From positions 1-48,961 of the forward strand of contig QBZZ01000016.1 of the NCBI GenBank assembly GCA_003282145.1: DNA of 48,961 nucleotides, read 5' to 3'. This document shows positions 1 to 8,606 of this stretch, piece after piece. Position 1 is the stretch's first letter. Each line of letters opens with the position of its first letter. Source of the DNA: SAR116 cluster bacterium AG-337-N21. Lineage in GTDB: Bacteria; Pseudomonadota; Alphaproteobacteria; Puniceispirillales; Marisalimonadaceae. Made by a program: the position numbers and the translations under genes. The notes below the pieces were generated by a model. It saw only the letters and a list, made by a program, of their open reading frames with translations. It did not search any database and was not told the origin of the DNA.

Positions 1-1
1 T

Positions 2-1018
2 ATGTACGAAAAAATTGAAAATCAAAATAAGTTAATTGATCCTTTTGGTAGAGATGTAAATTATTTGCGAGTGTCAGTTACTGATAGATGTGACTTCAGA
101 TGTACATACTGCATGGCTGAAGATATGCAATTTCTTCCAAAAAAAGATATTTTAAGTCTTGAGGAAATTGAAGAAGTTTGTAGAACTTTTATGAAACTTG
201 GAACAAGGAAAATTAGATTAACGGGAGGTGAACCTTTAGTTAGAAAAGGTATTATGCAAGTAATTAATAATTTAGGCAAAGAGGTTGGCACCTTACTCGA
301 TGAATTAACAATTACAACAAACGGCAGTCAGCTGGAATCAAAAGCTGAAGAATTATATAAAGCTGGTGTTAGACGTATTAATGTATCTTTAGATCATTTA
401 GACCCAATAAAATTTAAAAAAATAACAAGATGGGGAGATCTAGAGAAAGTTAAAAGAGGATTAAAAAAAGCCCGTGAAGTTGGTCTAAAAATAAAGATAA
501 ACACAGTAGCAATCAGTAACTTTAATGAACATCACCTTTCTGAAATACTTAAATGGTGTGGTAAAGAAAATTATGACATGACTATAATTGAAGTTATGCC
601 AATGGGCGATATCGGTGGAGATACAAGATATGGACAATACTTACCATTATCACAAGTCAGAACCGAGCTAGAAAAAGAATTCACTCTAAAAGACCTTCAA
701 AAAAGAACAAGCGGCCCAGCAAGATATGTGTCAGTTAAAGAAACAAGTAACAAGCTTGGTTTTATAACACCATTAACGCATAATTTTTGTGAAAGTTGTA
801 ATAGGGTAAGACTTACCTGCACTGGTGTCTTATATATGTGCTTAGGACAGGACGATAATGCCGATTTAAAAACTGTCCTAAGAGAAGAAGGATCTACTGC
901 TCTAGAAGAAGCGATAAGAATGGCAATAGGGAGAAAACCTAAAGGACATGACTTTGAGATTTCACGTCAATCTCCAAACGTATCTGTAAACCGACACATG
1001 TCTCTTACAGGGGGCTGA
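2..1018 (+). CDS. moaA: GTP 3',8-cyclase MoaA
   Basis: Radical SAM enzyme that, with MoaC, turns GTP into cyclic pyranopterin monophosphate, the first step of molybdenum cofactor synthesis in the cytosol. The N-terminal CxxxCxxC cluster motif is C30, C34 and C37; a GGEP motif follows at about 75-78. The second, substrate-side 4Fe-4S site is C263, C266 and C280, with the family's Cx2C...x13...C spacing. The protein ends in Gly-Gly, the C-terminal tail MoaA needs for activity. At 338 residues it is full length. The ATG lies at base 2 of the window, so no upstream ribosome site can be seen and a slightly longer N-terminus cannot be excluded. It ends directly against the convergent MFS gene. An XdhC/MocA pair about 6.6 kb away also points to molybdoenzymes in this organism. 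Confidence 0.95.
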   Translation: MYEKIENQNKLIDPFGRDVNYLRVSVTDRCDFRCTYCMAEDMQFLPKKDILSLEEIEEVCRTFMKLGTRKIRLTGGEPLVRKGIMQVINNLGKEVGTLLDELTITTNGSQLESKAEELYKAGVRRINVSLDHLDPIKFKKITRWGDLEKVKRGLKKAREVGLKIKINTVAISNFNEHHLSEILKWCGKENYDMTIIEVMPMGDIGGDTRYGQYLPLSQVRTELEKEFTLKDLQKRTSGPARYVSVKETSNKLGFITPLTHNFCESCNRVRLTCTGVLYMCLGQDDNADLKTVLREEGSTALEEAIRMAIGRKPKGHDFEISRQSPNVSVNRHMSLTGG

Positions 1019-2200
1019 TTAGTATCTCGCTTTAATCCTTCCCCCATCAGGTTTGATTATAATTATGCTCATAAACAAGATAATAATTGGTATTGATGTA
1101 TAAAACATCATTATTTCCCAGCCAAGATTGCTGTGAAGTACACCTGCTAAAAATGATCCTGAAGCTACAAAAATAAAAATAATAAAATCAGTTACGCCTT
1201 GAACCTTAGCCCTCTCTTCTGGAAGTGCAGATTTTGCAATAATATCGCTGCCTCCAACATAAAGAAAATTCCAACCTAAACCACATAAGAATAAAGCTAT
1301 CCAAAAATGTTCAATTGTCTGACCAATAATTGTAAAAATTATAGAAAAAGCATAAAGAAATAATCCTATCATCATTACTTTACGGTTACCAAGTGAGTTA
1401 ATAATTGTGCCAGTGAAAAAAGAGGGTGCAAACATAGCAATAACATGCCATTGAATTACAGTTGCACTAGCGCTATCACCCAATTTACATACATTTACAA
1501 TTTGTAATGGAGTTGCTGTCATAATAAAACTCATAAGGGAATAACCAATTGCAGCTGCTAAAATAGCTATTATAAGATTTTTCTGAAGTAAAACATCACC
1601 TAAAGGCCTATTTATTTTTTTGGATGGAATTGGTTTTTTTATGTTTATGAAAATTAAAATTAGAAAATTTATTATTTGTATTATTGCTGCAAATAAGTAT
1701 GTGGCTAAATAGATATAATTAGGGAAAAAATCAAAAGAGTATCTAGAAACTTCAGGGCCTAAAATAGCAGCGATGAGCCCACCAGCCAAAACTAATGAGA
1801 TAGCTTTACTTTTTAAACTAATTGAAACATTGTCAGCAGCAGCATAACGATAAAATTGTTGATTAGCTTGCGAAAAACCCAGCAATATTGAACCAAGAAT
1901 AAATAAAGAAAAAAGTTTGTAATAGATTGCACAAGCTATGATTAAACATCCAACAAAAGCTGACATGGCACCTATAAGAAACATAGGCCTTCTTCCAAAT
2001 TTGCCCATCAATAAAGAAACAGGAATTAGCGTTAATGCTATCGTTAAAAACTGAAGAGATAACGGGATAGTTGCGTAAGATGGATGAGTAGCTAGAATAG
2101 TACCAACTAATCCAGTGTTTATCATGTTAATATTTGTAGTTGTAACAGATAGACCTTGAGCGATTGATAGTATTAAAGTATTTCTCTTCTCCAGTTCCAA
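1019..2200 (-). CDS. MFS transporter
   Basis: Major facilitator superfamily membrane transporter of 393 residues with about 12 predicted hydrophobic segments. The loop between helices 2 and 3 carries an MFS motif A (G66-K-F-G-R-R71). Substrate is not evident. The start is uncertain: the first possible codon is a TTG at 2200, directly after an in-frame TAG and without a clear ribosome site, and the next ATG in frame is residue 26, already inside the first helix. The family assignment is secure and the direction of transport is not. The stop abuts the moaA stop with no gap. Confidence 0.85.
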   Translation of the reverse strand: MELEKRNTLILSIAQGLSVTTTNINMINTGLVGTILATHPSYATIPLSLQFLTIALTLIPVSLLMGKFGRRPMFLIGAMSAFVGCLIIACAIYYKLFSLFILGSILLGFSQANQQFYRYAAADNVSISLKSKAISLVLAGGLIAAILGPEVSRYSFDFFPNYIYLATYLFAAIIQIINFLILIFINIKKPIPSKKINRPLGDVLLQKNLIIAILAAAIGYSLMSFIMTATPLQIVNVCKLGDSASATVIQWHVIAMFAPSFFTGTIINSLGNRKVMMIGLFLYAFSIIFTIIGQTIEHFWIALFLCGLGWNFLYVGGSDIIAKSALPEERAKVQGVTDFIIFIFVASGSFLAGVLHSNLGWEIMMFYTSIPIIILFMSIIIIKPDGGRIKARY

Positions 2201-2261
2201 CTACTTGTTGTCTTTACATAGAGATAATATTAACTTCATTACACAATCATTCTTTTAAATT

Positions 2262-3335
2262 ATGGAGATAGATTTGAATACGTATTCTGGCCCCGGTCCA
2301 AAGAACCTTATAACAGATGTTATTGGAGTTCAAGTAGGTCACGCGCAAGATAAAAAAATTTGTACAGGAGTAACTGTTGTTTCGGGAAATAGTCCATTCT
2401 CTGCATCCGTAGATGTGAGGGGTGGTGGCCCAGGAACAAGAGAAACTGACATGCTAAGTTTAGAAAATTCAATAGGTCGCGCTGATGCTATAGTACTTTC
2501 TGGTGGATCAGCATACGGACTTGATGCGTGTTCAGAAATTCAAGATTTATTGAGAGAAGACCAAAAAGGATATCAATTAGGCAAATCAATCATACCACTA
2601 GTACCGGGAGCTGTAATTTTTGACCTTAATATTAATGATAACCCTCATGTAAATGAATTAGGTAAAAGATCACCATGGAGAATTTTAGCAAATAAAGCAT
2701 ATAAGTCACTAAACAGCGATTTATTATTAGGTTCTTATGGTGCAGGTTGTGGTGCAACTACAGCAACATTAAAAGGAGGACAAGGATCCTCCTCATGGAC
2801 ACAAGCATTTTCTAATGGAAAGGCATATACAGTTGGAGCTATTGTAATAAATAATGCAGTTGGGAACCCATTACTTAATGATGGACCTTATTTTTTATCA
2901 GGTCACTTAGAGTTGGATAAAGAGTTTGGAGGATATGGGCCATCTAATAAAAGATACGATAATATATTGAGAGCAAAAAGAATACCTCCATCACTTGGGA
3001 TAACAGACGCCTCAAATGATATTTGTAGTAATACAGTCATCGGTGTTGTTGCTACAGATGCACCCTTAACTCGTGCAAACTTAAAAAGAATAGCTATTAT
3101 GGCTCATGACGGTATAGCTAAATCATTGAACCCTGCTCACACACCTATGGATGGAGACACAATTTTTTCTATTTCAACTAATCAAGATTACAGAGAACAA
3201 GTTTTAGAAAATGTAGATATCTTAGCTCTTGGTTCTAGAGCAAGTGATTGTGTTGCAAGAGCTTGCAATAGAGCCGTTTATGAGGCGATTTCCGTAGGTA
3301 ATTCAAAACCTGGATGGAAAAGTTTGTTCTCCTAA
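2262..3335 (+). CDS. P1/S58 family peptidase (DmpA-like aminopeptidase)
   Basis: Member of peptidase family S58, the self-cleaving N-terminal-nucleophile aminopeptidases (DmpA, BapA). Visible family features are the VDVRGGGPGTRETD segment at about 50-63, LSGGSAYGLDA at 79-89, and GSYGAGCGATT at 157-167. The autoprocessing site is probably N257-T258, in SNTVIGVVATDA, where Thr would become the nucleophile of the beta subunit instead of the Ser of DmpA. Its length of 357 is typical. Likely activity is release of N-terminal D-, L- or beta-amino acids from small peptides; the substrate cannot be read from sequence. Start: ATG at 2262, but the GGAG at 2264-2267 would also suit a TTG at 2274, so the first four residues are uncertain. 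It is divergent from the MFS gene and convergent with pssA. Confidence 0.9.
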   Translation: MEIDLNTYSGPGPKNLITDVIGVQVGHAQDKKICTGVTVVSGNSPFSASVDVRGGGPGTRETDMLSLENSIGRADAIVLSGGSAYGLDACSEIQDLLREDQKGYQLGKSIIPLVPGAVIFDLNINDNPHVNELGKRSPWRILANKAYKSLNSDLLLGSYGAGCGATTATLKGGQGSSSWTQAFSNGKAYTVGAIVINNAVGNPLLNDGPYFLSGHLELDKEFGGYGPSNKRYDNILRAKRIPPSLGITDASNDICSNTVIGVVATDAPLTRANLKRIAIMAHDGIAKSLNPAHTPMDGDTIFSISTNQDYREQVLENVDILALGSRASDCVARACNRAVYEAISVGNSKPGWKSLFS

Positions 3336-3351
3336 ATAAATTCGATATATT

Positions 3352-4143
3352 TTAACTCTTGAGGTTTAAAGCTTCTGCTTTCTTTTTCAAACGCCAATAA
3401 AACAGAGATGCAAAAGGCAAGCTGAAAATATAAACTAAAACCAATATTACAAATCCTTTTATAGGATTACTAATAATAGCATTACTAAGAAGAGCTAGAA
3501 TTATGAGCAAAGGTATGACATATGATTTTGGAATTTGAAATACCTTGCCCGAAAAAGTAGGTAAGTTACTTACCATAGCTATTGAAATGAAACCGATCCA
3601 AATTCCAATATTTTCAAAAGATTTTAAATTTTGTGCTTCTAAATATCCATCTATGGCAATCGGAAATAGCATTAAAAATGCCGCAGCTGGAGTAGGAACA
3701 CCATTAAAATAATTTTTAGCATAGCTAGGTCTTTCAGATAATTCTGAATTAAATCTTGCAAGTCTGAGTGCAGAACAAATTACATATAGAACTATTATTA
3801 TCCAGAATAAATTACCTTGTGGTTTGTCCATCCACAAATATATTGCAAATGCTGGAACGGCCCCAAAAACTACAAAATCTGATAAAGAATCAAGATGCAT
3901 ACCAAATTCACTAGTAGATTTTAATAATCGAGCAACCCTTCCATCCAACATGTCAAAAACTGAAGCAATAATTATCATTATAATCACATTATCCCAATTA
4001 TTAAAAAGAGCTTGATACATTGCTTGCAAACCAAAGATTAAAGCACATATCGTAAGAAAGTTTGGAAGCATCCAAACTACTGAAAAACGCCTAGGTCTAG
4101 ATTGAAAAGCTTTTTTTGCTAATTTAATGCCCTTACTTTTCAT
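3352..4143 (-). CDS. pssA: CDP-diacylglycerol--serine O-phosphatidyltransferase
   Basis: Integral membrane enzyme that joins serine to CDP-diacylglycerol to make phosphatidylserine. The CDP-alcohol phosphatidyltransferase signature is complete: D67-G-x2-A-R72, then G81, D85 and D89, with D64 adding the preceding DxxDG aspartate. About seven or eight hydrophobic segments follow the usual topology. At 263 residues it matches the type II (PssA of Bacillus and alphaproteobacteria) enzymes rather than the E. coli type I enzyme. Its start overlaps the end of psd by 11 bases, so the two are probably translated from one message, with psd first. Together they form the phosphatidylethanolamine branch. 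Confidence 0.95.
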   Translation of the reverse strand: MKSKGIKLAKKAFQSRPRRFSVVWMLPNFLTICALIFGLQAMYQALFNNWDNVIIMIIIASVFDMLDGRVARLLKSTSEFGMHLDSLSDFVVFGAVPAFAIYLWMDKPQGNLFWIIIVLYVICSALRLARFNSELSERPSYAKNYFNGVPTPAAAFLMLFPIAIDGYLEAQNLKSFENIGIWIGFISIAMVSNLPTFSGKVFQIPKSYVIPLLIILALLSNAIISNPIKGFVILVLVYIFSLPFASLFYWRLKKKAEALNLKS

Positions 4144-4858
4144 CTAGATTTTCCTTAACTGATTTACTAGATTTAGTAAAATCTCCAATAATAGTTTCAC
4201 CTGCAATCATTTTTTGTCCTTGTAAAACCATTACGGCAACATCGGATGGAAAATAAATATCAACTCTACTTCCAAATCTGATAAGACCAAATATTTCTCC
4301 TGCCTTTAAAGACGAACCTATGTCAACATCGCAAATAATTCTTCTTGCAACTAATCCTGCAATTTGGACAAAAGCTATTTTTTTTCCATTTTCTGAATCC
4401 ATTCCAAGTATCAGTCTTTCATTTTCAGAAGAAGCTTTATCTAAACTAGCATTAAAAAAAGATCCTGGAATGTAATTTTTATATGTAATTTGACCTAACA
4501 TTGGTGATCTATTTACGTGAACATCAAAGACATTCATAAAAACACAGACTCTAGTCCAGTTTCCTTCAGGTAACCCAATTTCTTCAGTTGGATTTATTTT
4601 AGAAATTTCTATAACCCTACCATCTGCTGGTGAAATAATAAGATTATTCTTATTTGATCCTGACAAAACAGGGGTAACTCTCGAGGGATTTCTAAAAAAA
4701 TATATACACCAGACTGTCAAAACTATACCAACAAAATAAAGTGGGGCCCACAACCAACCTATAATGACTGTCAATATAAAAAAAATCGCTATAAATGGGA
4801 TACCTGCAGGATGAATTGGAGTAAAAATTGAGGCTTTGATAGAATCTAGAATATTCAT
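4133..4858 (-). CDS. psd: Phosphatidylserine decarboxylase
   Basis: Pyruvoyl-dependent decarboxylase that converts phosphatidylserine to phosphatidylethanolamine at the inner membrane. It is the short archaeal/alphaproteobacterial form (241 residues). The self-cleavage site that creates the pyruvoyl group is G196-S197, in RFGSRVD. Two hydrophobic segments near residues 18-55 anchor it. The ATG at 4858 has an AGGA ribosome site 6 to 9 bases upstream (4865-4868). It is first in the psd-pssA pair. Two perfect inverted repeats lie just upstream (4874-4891 and 4905-4930). Confidence 0.95.
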   Translation of the reverse strand: MNILDSIKASIFTPIHPAGIPFIAIFFILTVIIGWLWAPLYFVGIVLTVWCIYFFRNPSRVTPVLSGSNKNNLIISPADGRVIEISKINPTEEIGLPEGNWTRVCVFMNVFDVHVNRSPMLGQITYKNYIPGSFFNASLDKASSENERLILGMDSENGKKIAFVQIAGLVARRIICDVDIGSSLKAGEIFGLIRFGSRVDIYFPSDVAVMVLQGQKMIAGETIIGDFTKSSKSVKENLDEK

Positions 4859-4873
4859 TTTTTTTCCTATAAA

Positions 4874-4891
4874 AATTACTTATGAGTAATT
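4874..4891. repeat. Inverted repeat upstream of psd
   Basis: Perfect 7-base arms AATTACT / AGTAATT around a 4-base loop (TATG), ending about 16 bases upstream of the psd start and directly above its ribosome site. It could be an operator or a 5' leader hairpin for psd-pssA. The sequence is AT-rich, so chance is possible; the second dyad 13 bases further on makes chance less attractive. Confidence 0.4.
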
Positions 4892-4904
4892 GTTTAACTT
4901 ATAT

Positions 4905-4930
4905 ATAGCATCTATGATAAAAAATGCTAT
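4905..4930. repeat. Second inverted repeat in the psd / small-gene intergenic region
   Basis: Perfect arms ATAGCAT (4905-4911) and ATGCTAT (4924-4930) with a 12-base spacer. It sits midway in the 109-base gap between psd and the rightward small gene at 4968. Arms of this kind with a spacer near one helical turn are typical of a dimeric regulator site, but no regulator is suggested by neighbouring genes. Confidence 0.35.
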
Positions 4931-4967
4931 TATACAATAAAATAGAAATTTAATAATTGAGTAAAAA

Positions 4968-5255
4968 TTGAGTACAGCTAAAGAAAAACAGTTAAAAGAA
5001 ATAAAGTCTGAGATTCTAGAAATAACTAATTTTGTTACTTCAAATAAAAAAGATGAATACGCTGATATTAATACTGACAAAGAAATTAAGATTAATTCTA
5101 ATGACACTTTTACTTTAACAAATATTGTGAATGGTAAACAAAAAGTTAAAACTAAAGATGACTTAACTGATATAAAGAATGAATTATTGACATTAAAGTC
5201 AATGTTGACCAAGCAGGAAATAGCACTTAAAGAAATTTTATCAAAAATAAAATGA
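4968..5255 (+). CDS. Small charged hypothetical protein, possible coiled coil
   Basis: A 95-residue, lysine- and glutamate-rich protein with no signal peptide or membrane segment. Residues 1-30 and 63-95 show spaced Leu/Ile patterns that suggest two short amphipathic helices or coiled coils around a polar middle. I do not recognise a family. The start would be TTG at 4968, because an in-frame TAA lies at 4962-4964 and no useful ATG follows. The opposite strand is also open here (4880-5212), but that reading is a Phe/Ile/Leu-rich mirror of the lysine-rich frame and looks spurious. Existence of this gene is plausible, not certain. Confidence 0.45.
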   Translation: MSTAKEKQLKEIKSEILEITNFVTSNKKDEYADINTDKEIKINSNDTFTLTNIVNGKQKVKTKDDLTDIKNELLTLKSMLTKQEIALKEILSKIK

Positions 5256-5394
5256 ATGCTAATTTTTATTTTAATTTTTGAATTTTAAATAACCAGTAAA
5301 TTTTTCAAAATAGATTTTTAATTTAAAAAAACTGTATCTTTTTTAGTTGTGTGTTATATATTGGTTGCTAGTTATTAAGTTAGTGGAGGTTTAA

Positions 5395-6567
5395 ATGCGT
5401 TTTTTAAAAGTTAATCTCTTGCTTTTAACGATTTGTTTAATTGCAAGTGTAACAACGCTTGATTCCAAAATAGTTTTAGCTGGTGGTGATCCATCGATTA
5501 AAGATAGTAAAATTGTCAAAAAAAAGAGTAATATTACTCAACACGATCACAAAAAAACCTATCTAAAGGATCAAAAAAAACTTTCCACTAAAGATACTAA
5601 AAATGACGGAAAAATTTCACAAAAACCCTCTAATGGCACTAATAAAGATGAGAATGTTGAGACGGCTGGTTTTGCAGCCATTGAAGATGTCCCATTAATT
5701 ATTGATTTGTCTTCTGTTACAGACTCAGATGGTATGGGTTCAGTGAGTGTTCAATGGCAAATTTCCCCTGATAATAGTAAATGGACAAATATTAGTGGAG
5801 CTACTAACCAATCATTTACACCCAGAGAAATTCATGTTGGTAGTAGACTACGTGTTGCTATATCCTATGTTGATGGACAAGGAAATTTAGAACCACTTAT
5901 CAGTCCTCCTTCGACTCCTGTCAGAAATGTAAATGACAAACCGACAGGTTCAGCTCGTCTTATTGGATCCTCTGTTGAAGACAGTGCCTTAGTAGTTGAT
6001 ACATCAAGCATAGCTGATGAAGATGGTATTGGTGGATTTGATATTACATGGCAAAGGTCTTCTTCAAAATCTTCATGGGAAGCTTATCCAACAGGTCAAA
6101 ATGAAGTGCTTAGATTAACTCAAAGCCAAGTCGGTTATTCTTATAGAGCAGTTGTTTCATATATTGATTCTCACGGTACAAGAGAGGTACTATACACAAG
6201 CCCCTCCGAAACAATTGATAATTTAGACGATCCAGTTCAAGGCGAGGTAACTATTATTGGGGAACCAAAGGAAGGCGTTACGCTTCGGGCCCTCTCAAAT
6301 TCTTTATCGGACGAAGATGGTATTGCATCCATTTCTATTAGTTGGGAAACTTCAAAAGATGGAAGAAATTGGATTGGTGTAAATAGTTTAAGTGGTCCAG
6401 TTTTATCTCTCGGTCAATCTTTAGTTGGTTCCCAAGTTAGAGCAAGAGTTGCTGTAGTAGATAACTTTGGTATTGAAACTAACTTATACAGCCAAGCAAC
6501 TAGAACAGTTGAAAACGTTAATAACAAACCATCTGGTAGAATTGTAATTAGACGAGTTGGGCAATAA
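5395..6567 (+). CDS. Exported protein with three cadherin/Ig-like repeats
   Basis: A 390-residue protein with a Sec signal peptide (hydrophobic core about 6-20, likely cleavage near A29), a lysine/aspartate-rich polar linker (about 32-88) and three similar beta-sandwich repeats at about 90-180, 181-279 and 280-377. Each repeat has a D-x-D-G turn (DSDG at 110-113, DEDG at 208-211, DEDG at 306-309), a conserved Trp in the next strand, a VG-S/Y-x-R segment and a closing N-V-N-(D/N)-K-P-like junction. This repeat type is common in very large RTX or biofilm adhesins; here it forms a short, Sec-exported protein. The last 13 residues read like the first strand of a fourth repeat and then stop, so this may be a shortened descendant of a longer protein. 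The ATG is well set by GGAGG at 5385-5389. No secretion partner is nearby. Function unknown. Confidence 0.8.
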   Translation: MRFLKVNLLLLTICLIASVTTLDSKIVLAGGDPSIKDSKIVKKKSNITQHDHKKTYLKDQKKLSTKDTKNDGKISQKPSNGTNKDENVETAGFAAIEDVPLIIDLSSVTDSDGMGSVSVQWQISPDNSKWTNISGATNQSFTPREIHVGSRLRVAISYVDGQGNLEPLISPPSTPVRNVNDKPTGSARLIGSSVEDSALVVDTSSIADEDGIGGFDITWQRSSSKSSWEAYPTGQNEVLRLTQSQVGYSYRAVVSYIDSHGTREVLYTSPSETIDNLDDPVQGEVTIIGEPKEGVTLRALSNSLSDEDGIASISISWETSKDGRNWIGVNSLSGPVLSLGQSLVGSQVRARVAVVDNFGIETNLYSQATRTVENVNNKPSGRIVIRRVGQ

Positions 6568-6628
6568 TATTTTAATTACTAAATCACATTATTATAAATT
6601 TAATAAAATTCTTAACGGAGCATAGTTA

Positions 6629-6904
6629 ATGAAGAAAACGTCTGATATTAATAATTCAGCATCAAATATAATTTCTTTTAAAAAATATAAAGATAAAAAG
6701 CCAGACGAAGTAACATCTACAATAGCAGCAATAATAGCGATTAAAATAGATCATCCAAGTAATATTACACCAGAAGAATTTTTTGCCAACCAACTTGATA
6801 GTGTTGAAAATATAGATGTTCTAGCTTTTGAAGATGCTTTAGATAATGAAAGCATAGGATTAACAACAAAAGATGCACAGAATGAAGCCTCAAACGACGC
6901 TTGA
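6629..6904 (+). CDS. Small acidic hypothetical protein
   Basis: A 91-residue protein. The N-terminal third is basic and polar, residues about 31-41 form a short Ala/Ile-rich helix, and the C-terminal half is acidic. There is no signal peptide and no cysteine. I recognise no family. A GGAG sits about 8 bases before the ATG at 6629, which supports translation. It lies 61 bases after the exported repeat protein in the same direction and could share its transcript; a functional link is only a guess. Confidence 0.6.
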   Translation: MKKTSDINNSASNIISFKKYKDKKPDEVTSTIAAIIAIKIDHPSNITPEEFFANQLDSVENIDVLAFEDALDNESIGLTTKDAQNEASNDA

Positions 6905-6952
6905 TCTTTTTATACAAAATTGTTTTAATATTATATTAGCTAAATTAATAAA

Positions 6953-7543
6953 CTAATTTTTTTTTACTAACTTCCATATCTGCGGCAACAATAATGCCGC
7001 AAGTAAAAGCTTATAAAAATCACCAATTATAAATGGCTTTAATCCATTTATTATAGCAAAGTCAAAACCTTTTATAGCACTTAATTGTGCTATTCCAAAA
7101 AAATAAATCATGAACATACCTATTAACATTGCGAAAATAGATTTAAATAAAAATTTCCCCCATCCTCTATCAGCAAGTTCGCCGACAATTATAGAAGCGA
7201 TTAGAAAACCAAATAAAAAACCTCCAGTTGGCCCCATTAAGTACATTAAACCACCACCATACGCAAAAACTGGTAATCCAATAATTCCTTGAAATAGATA
7301 AAGACTTACTGAAGCCACAGCAATATTTCTGCCACATAACATCGCAATCATTAACACGGCTAAAGGCTGTAAAGTCATCGGAACCGGATACAAATCAACT
7401 TTAGTTTTTGCAGATAAAATTAATAAAATACTACAAATTACAATTGTAAAAAAGGTTGTGACAACAGAGAATTTTTCCATACTTTTATCTTTTAAAATAA
7501 GACTTTCTATCCATGTGCTTTTTGATATTTTGTCCTCAATCAT
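6953..7543 (-). CDS. bioY: Biotin transporter BioY
   Basis: Membrane substrate-binding (S) component for biotin uptake, 196 residues with about six hydrophobic segments. Family motifs include PVPMTLQPLAVL (about 56-67), the Gly-rich YGGGLMYLMGPTGGFLFG region (about 94-111) and a C-terminal KP...GDxxK pattern. BioY works alone in some bacteria or with the energy-coupling proteins BioM/EcfA and BioN/EcfT; neither is next to it here. An AAGGA ribosome site precedes the ATG. The biotin it imports would serve the biotin-dependent propionyl-CoA carboxylase encoded at 28.5-32.1 kb, among others. No biotin synthesis gene is in the window. Confidence 0.93.
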   Translation of the reverse strand: MIEDKISKSTWIESLILKDKSMEKFSVVTTFFTIVICSILLILSAKTKVDLYPVPMTLQPLAVLMIAMLCGRNIAVASVSLYLFQGIIGLPVFAYGGGLMYLMGPTGGFLFGFLIASIIVGELADRGWGKFLFKSIFAMLIGMFMIYFFGIAQLSAIKGFDFAIINGLKPFIIGDFYKLLLAALLLPQIWKLVKKN

Positions 7544-7646
7544 AAATAAATTCCTTTGATTAAATTAATTTAAATTATTAATATAATATTTCAGATTTAT
7601 AACATAAATTACGTCTATATAAAATTATATTTTATTGGTGTCAACA

Positions 7647-8606
7647 ATGACTGAAGTAGATGACATATTAACTCCTATGAGTGTTTGGTTAAAAGAAAAG
7701 AGGAAAGTTGCTCTTGCTACAGTGATCTCAACATGGGGAAGTGCTCCCAGACCTGTAGGTGGACAAATGGCAATTGACAGTAACGGAGAAATAATAGGAT
7801 CAGTTTCAGGTGGATGCGTAGAAGGCGCTGTAATAAATGAAGGTATTAATTCAATCAATGATGGCAAATTGAGAATTAAGGATTACGGAATTTCAAATGA
7901 TATGGCTTGGGAAGTTGGACTAGCTTGTGGGGGCGAGTTAAAAATTCTTATACAACCTCTTAATCTTGAAGATGAAATGGTTTATTCAATAGTAGAAAAT
8001 ATAAAAAACCGAGAACCAACAAAACTTATAATAAATTGTTTAACAGGCTCTAGACATATTGATAACTCTATGATCAATCAAGTAAGTACCTATGATAAAA
8101 CAAAGGAAGAATTTATTCATGTCATAGATCCTAAACCACGATTATTTATTGTTGGCGCTGTTCATATTGCTCAAGCTCTAATTTCTTTAGCTAAAATAGC
8201 TGATTTTGAAATAATATTAATTGACCCCAGAGACCATTTTGCGACAGAAGACAGATTTCCTAATTGCAAAATTATAAATGAATGGCCAGATACTGCTTTA
8301 TCAAATTTTATTTTTGATGAGGCAACACATTTAGTTACTTTAACCCATGATCCTAAAATTGACGATCCTGCTTTAATTTATGCTCTAAAAAAAGATATGG
8401 GTTACATTGGATCTTTAGGTAGTAAAAAAACTCACAATAAAAGATGTGAGAGATTAATCGATATAGGCTTTGGTCAAAGTGATTTATCCAAAATTCATGG
8501 GCCTATTGGCCTTAATATAAAAGCTAAAACTCCAGCAGAAATAGCTGTCTCTATAATGGCTGAAATAATAAATTTTAGACGGTCTAAAAATGAAAAAATA
8601 CAATAA
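7647..8606 (+). CDS. xdhC: XdhC/CoxI family molybdoenzyme maturation protein
   Basis: Chaperone-type protein that binds molybdenum cofactor and helps insert the sulfurated form into xanthine dehydrogenase or related molybdo-hydroxylases. The N-terminal XdhC/CoxI domain shows ATVISTWGSAPRPVGGQMAI and GSVSGGCVEGAV; GLACGGELKILIQPL carries the conserved Cys-Gly-Gly. The C-terminal half is a Rossmann-like XdhC domain with FIVGAVHIAQAL and YIGSLGSKKTH. I prefer ATG 7647 (319 residues); in-frame TTG 7635 and GTG 7638 lie just upstream. The last 17 bases overlap the next gene, so the pair is translationally coupled. No molybdo-hydroxylase structural gene is in the window. Confidence 0.9.
   Translation: MTEVDDILTPMSVWLKEKRKVALATVISTWGSAPRPVGGQMAIDSNGEIIGSVSGGCVEGAVINEGINSINDGKLRIKDYGISNDMAWEVGLACGGELKILIQPLNLEDEMVYSIVENIKNREPTKLIINCLTGSRHIDNSMINQVSTYDKTKEEFIHVIDPKPRLFIVGAVHIAQALISLAKIADFEIILIDPRDHFATEDRFPNCKIINEWPDTALSNFIFDEATHLVTLTHDPKIDDPALIYALKKDMGYIGSLGSKKTHNKRCERLIDIGFGQSDLSKIHGPIGLNIKAKTPAEIAVSIMAEIINFRRSKNEKIQ

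Noticed and set aside
4880-5212. Leftward open frame of 110 residues opposite the small gene at 4968
   Set aside because: It is a Phe/Ile/Leu/Ser-rich mirror of a lysine-rich frame, with no ribosome site, and runs into the psd control region.
7544-7646. BioR-type operator (TTATMKATAA) above bioY
   Set aside because: The closest match, TTATAACATAA, has the wrong centre and length; such AT strings are frequent here.
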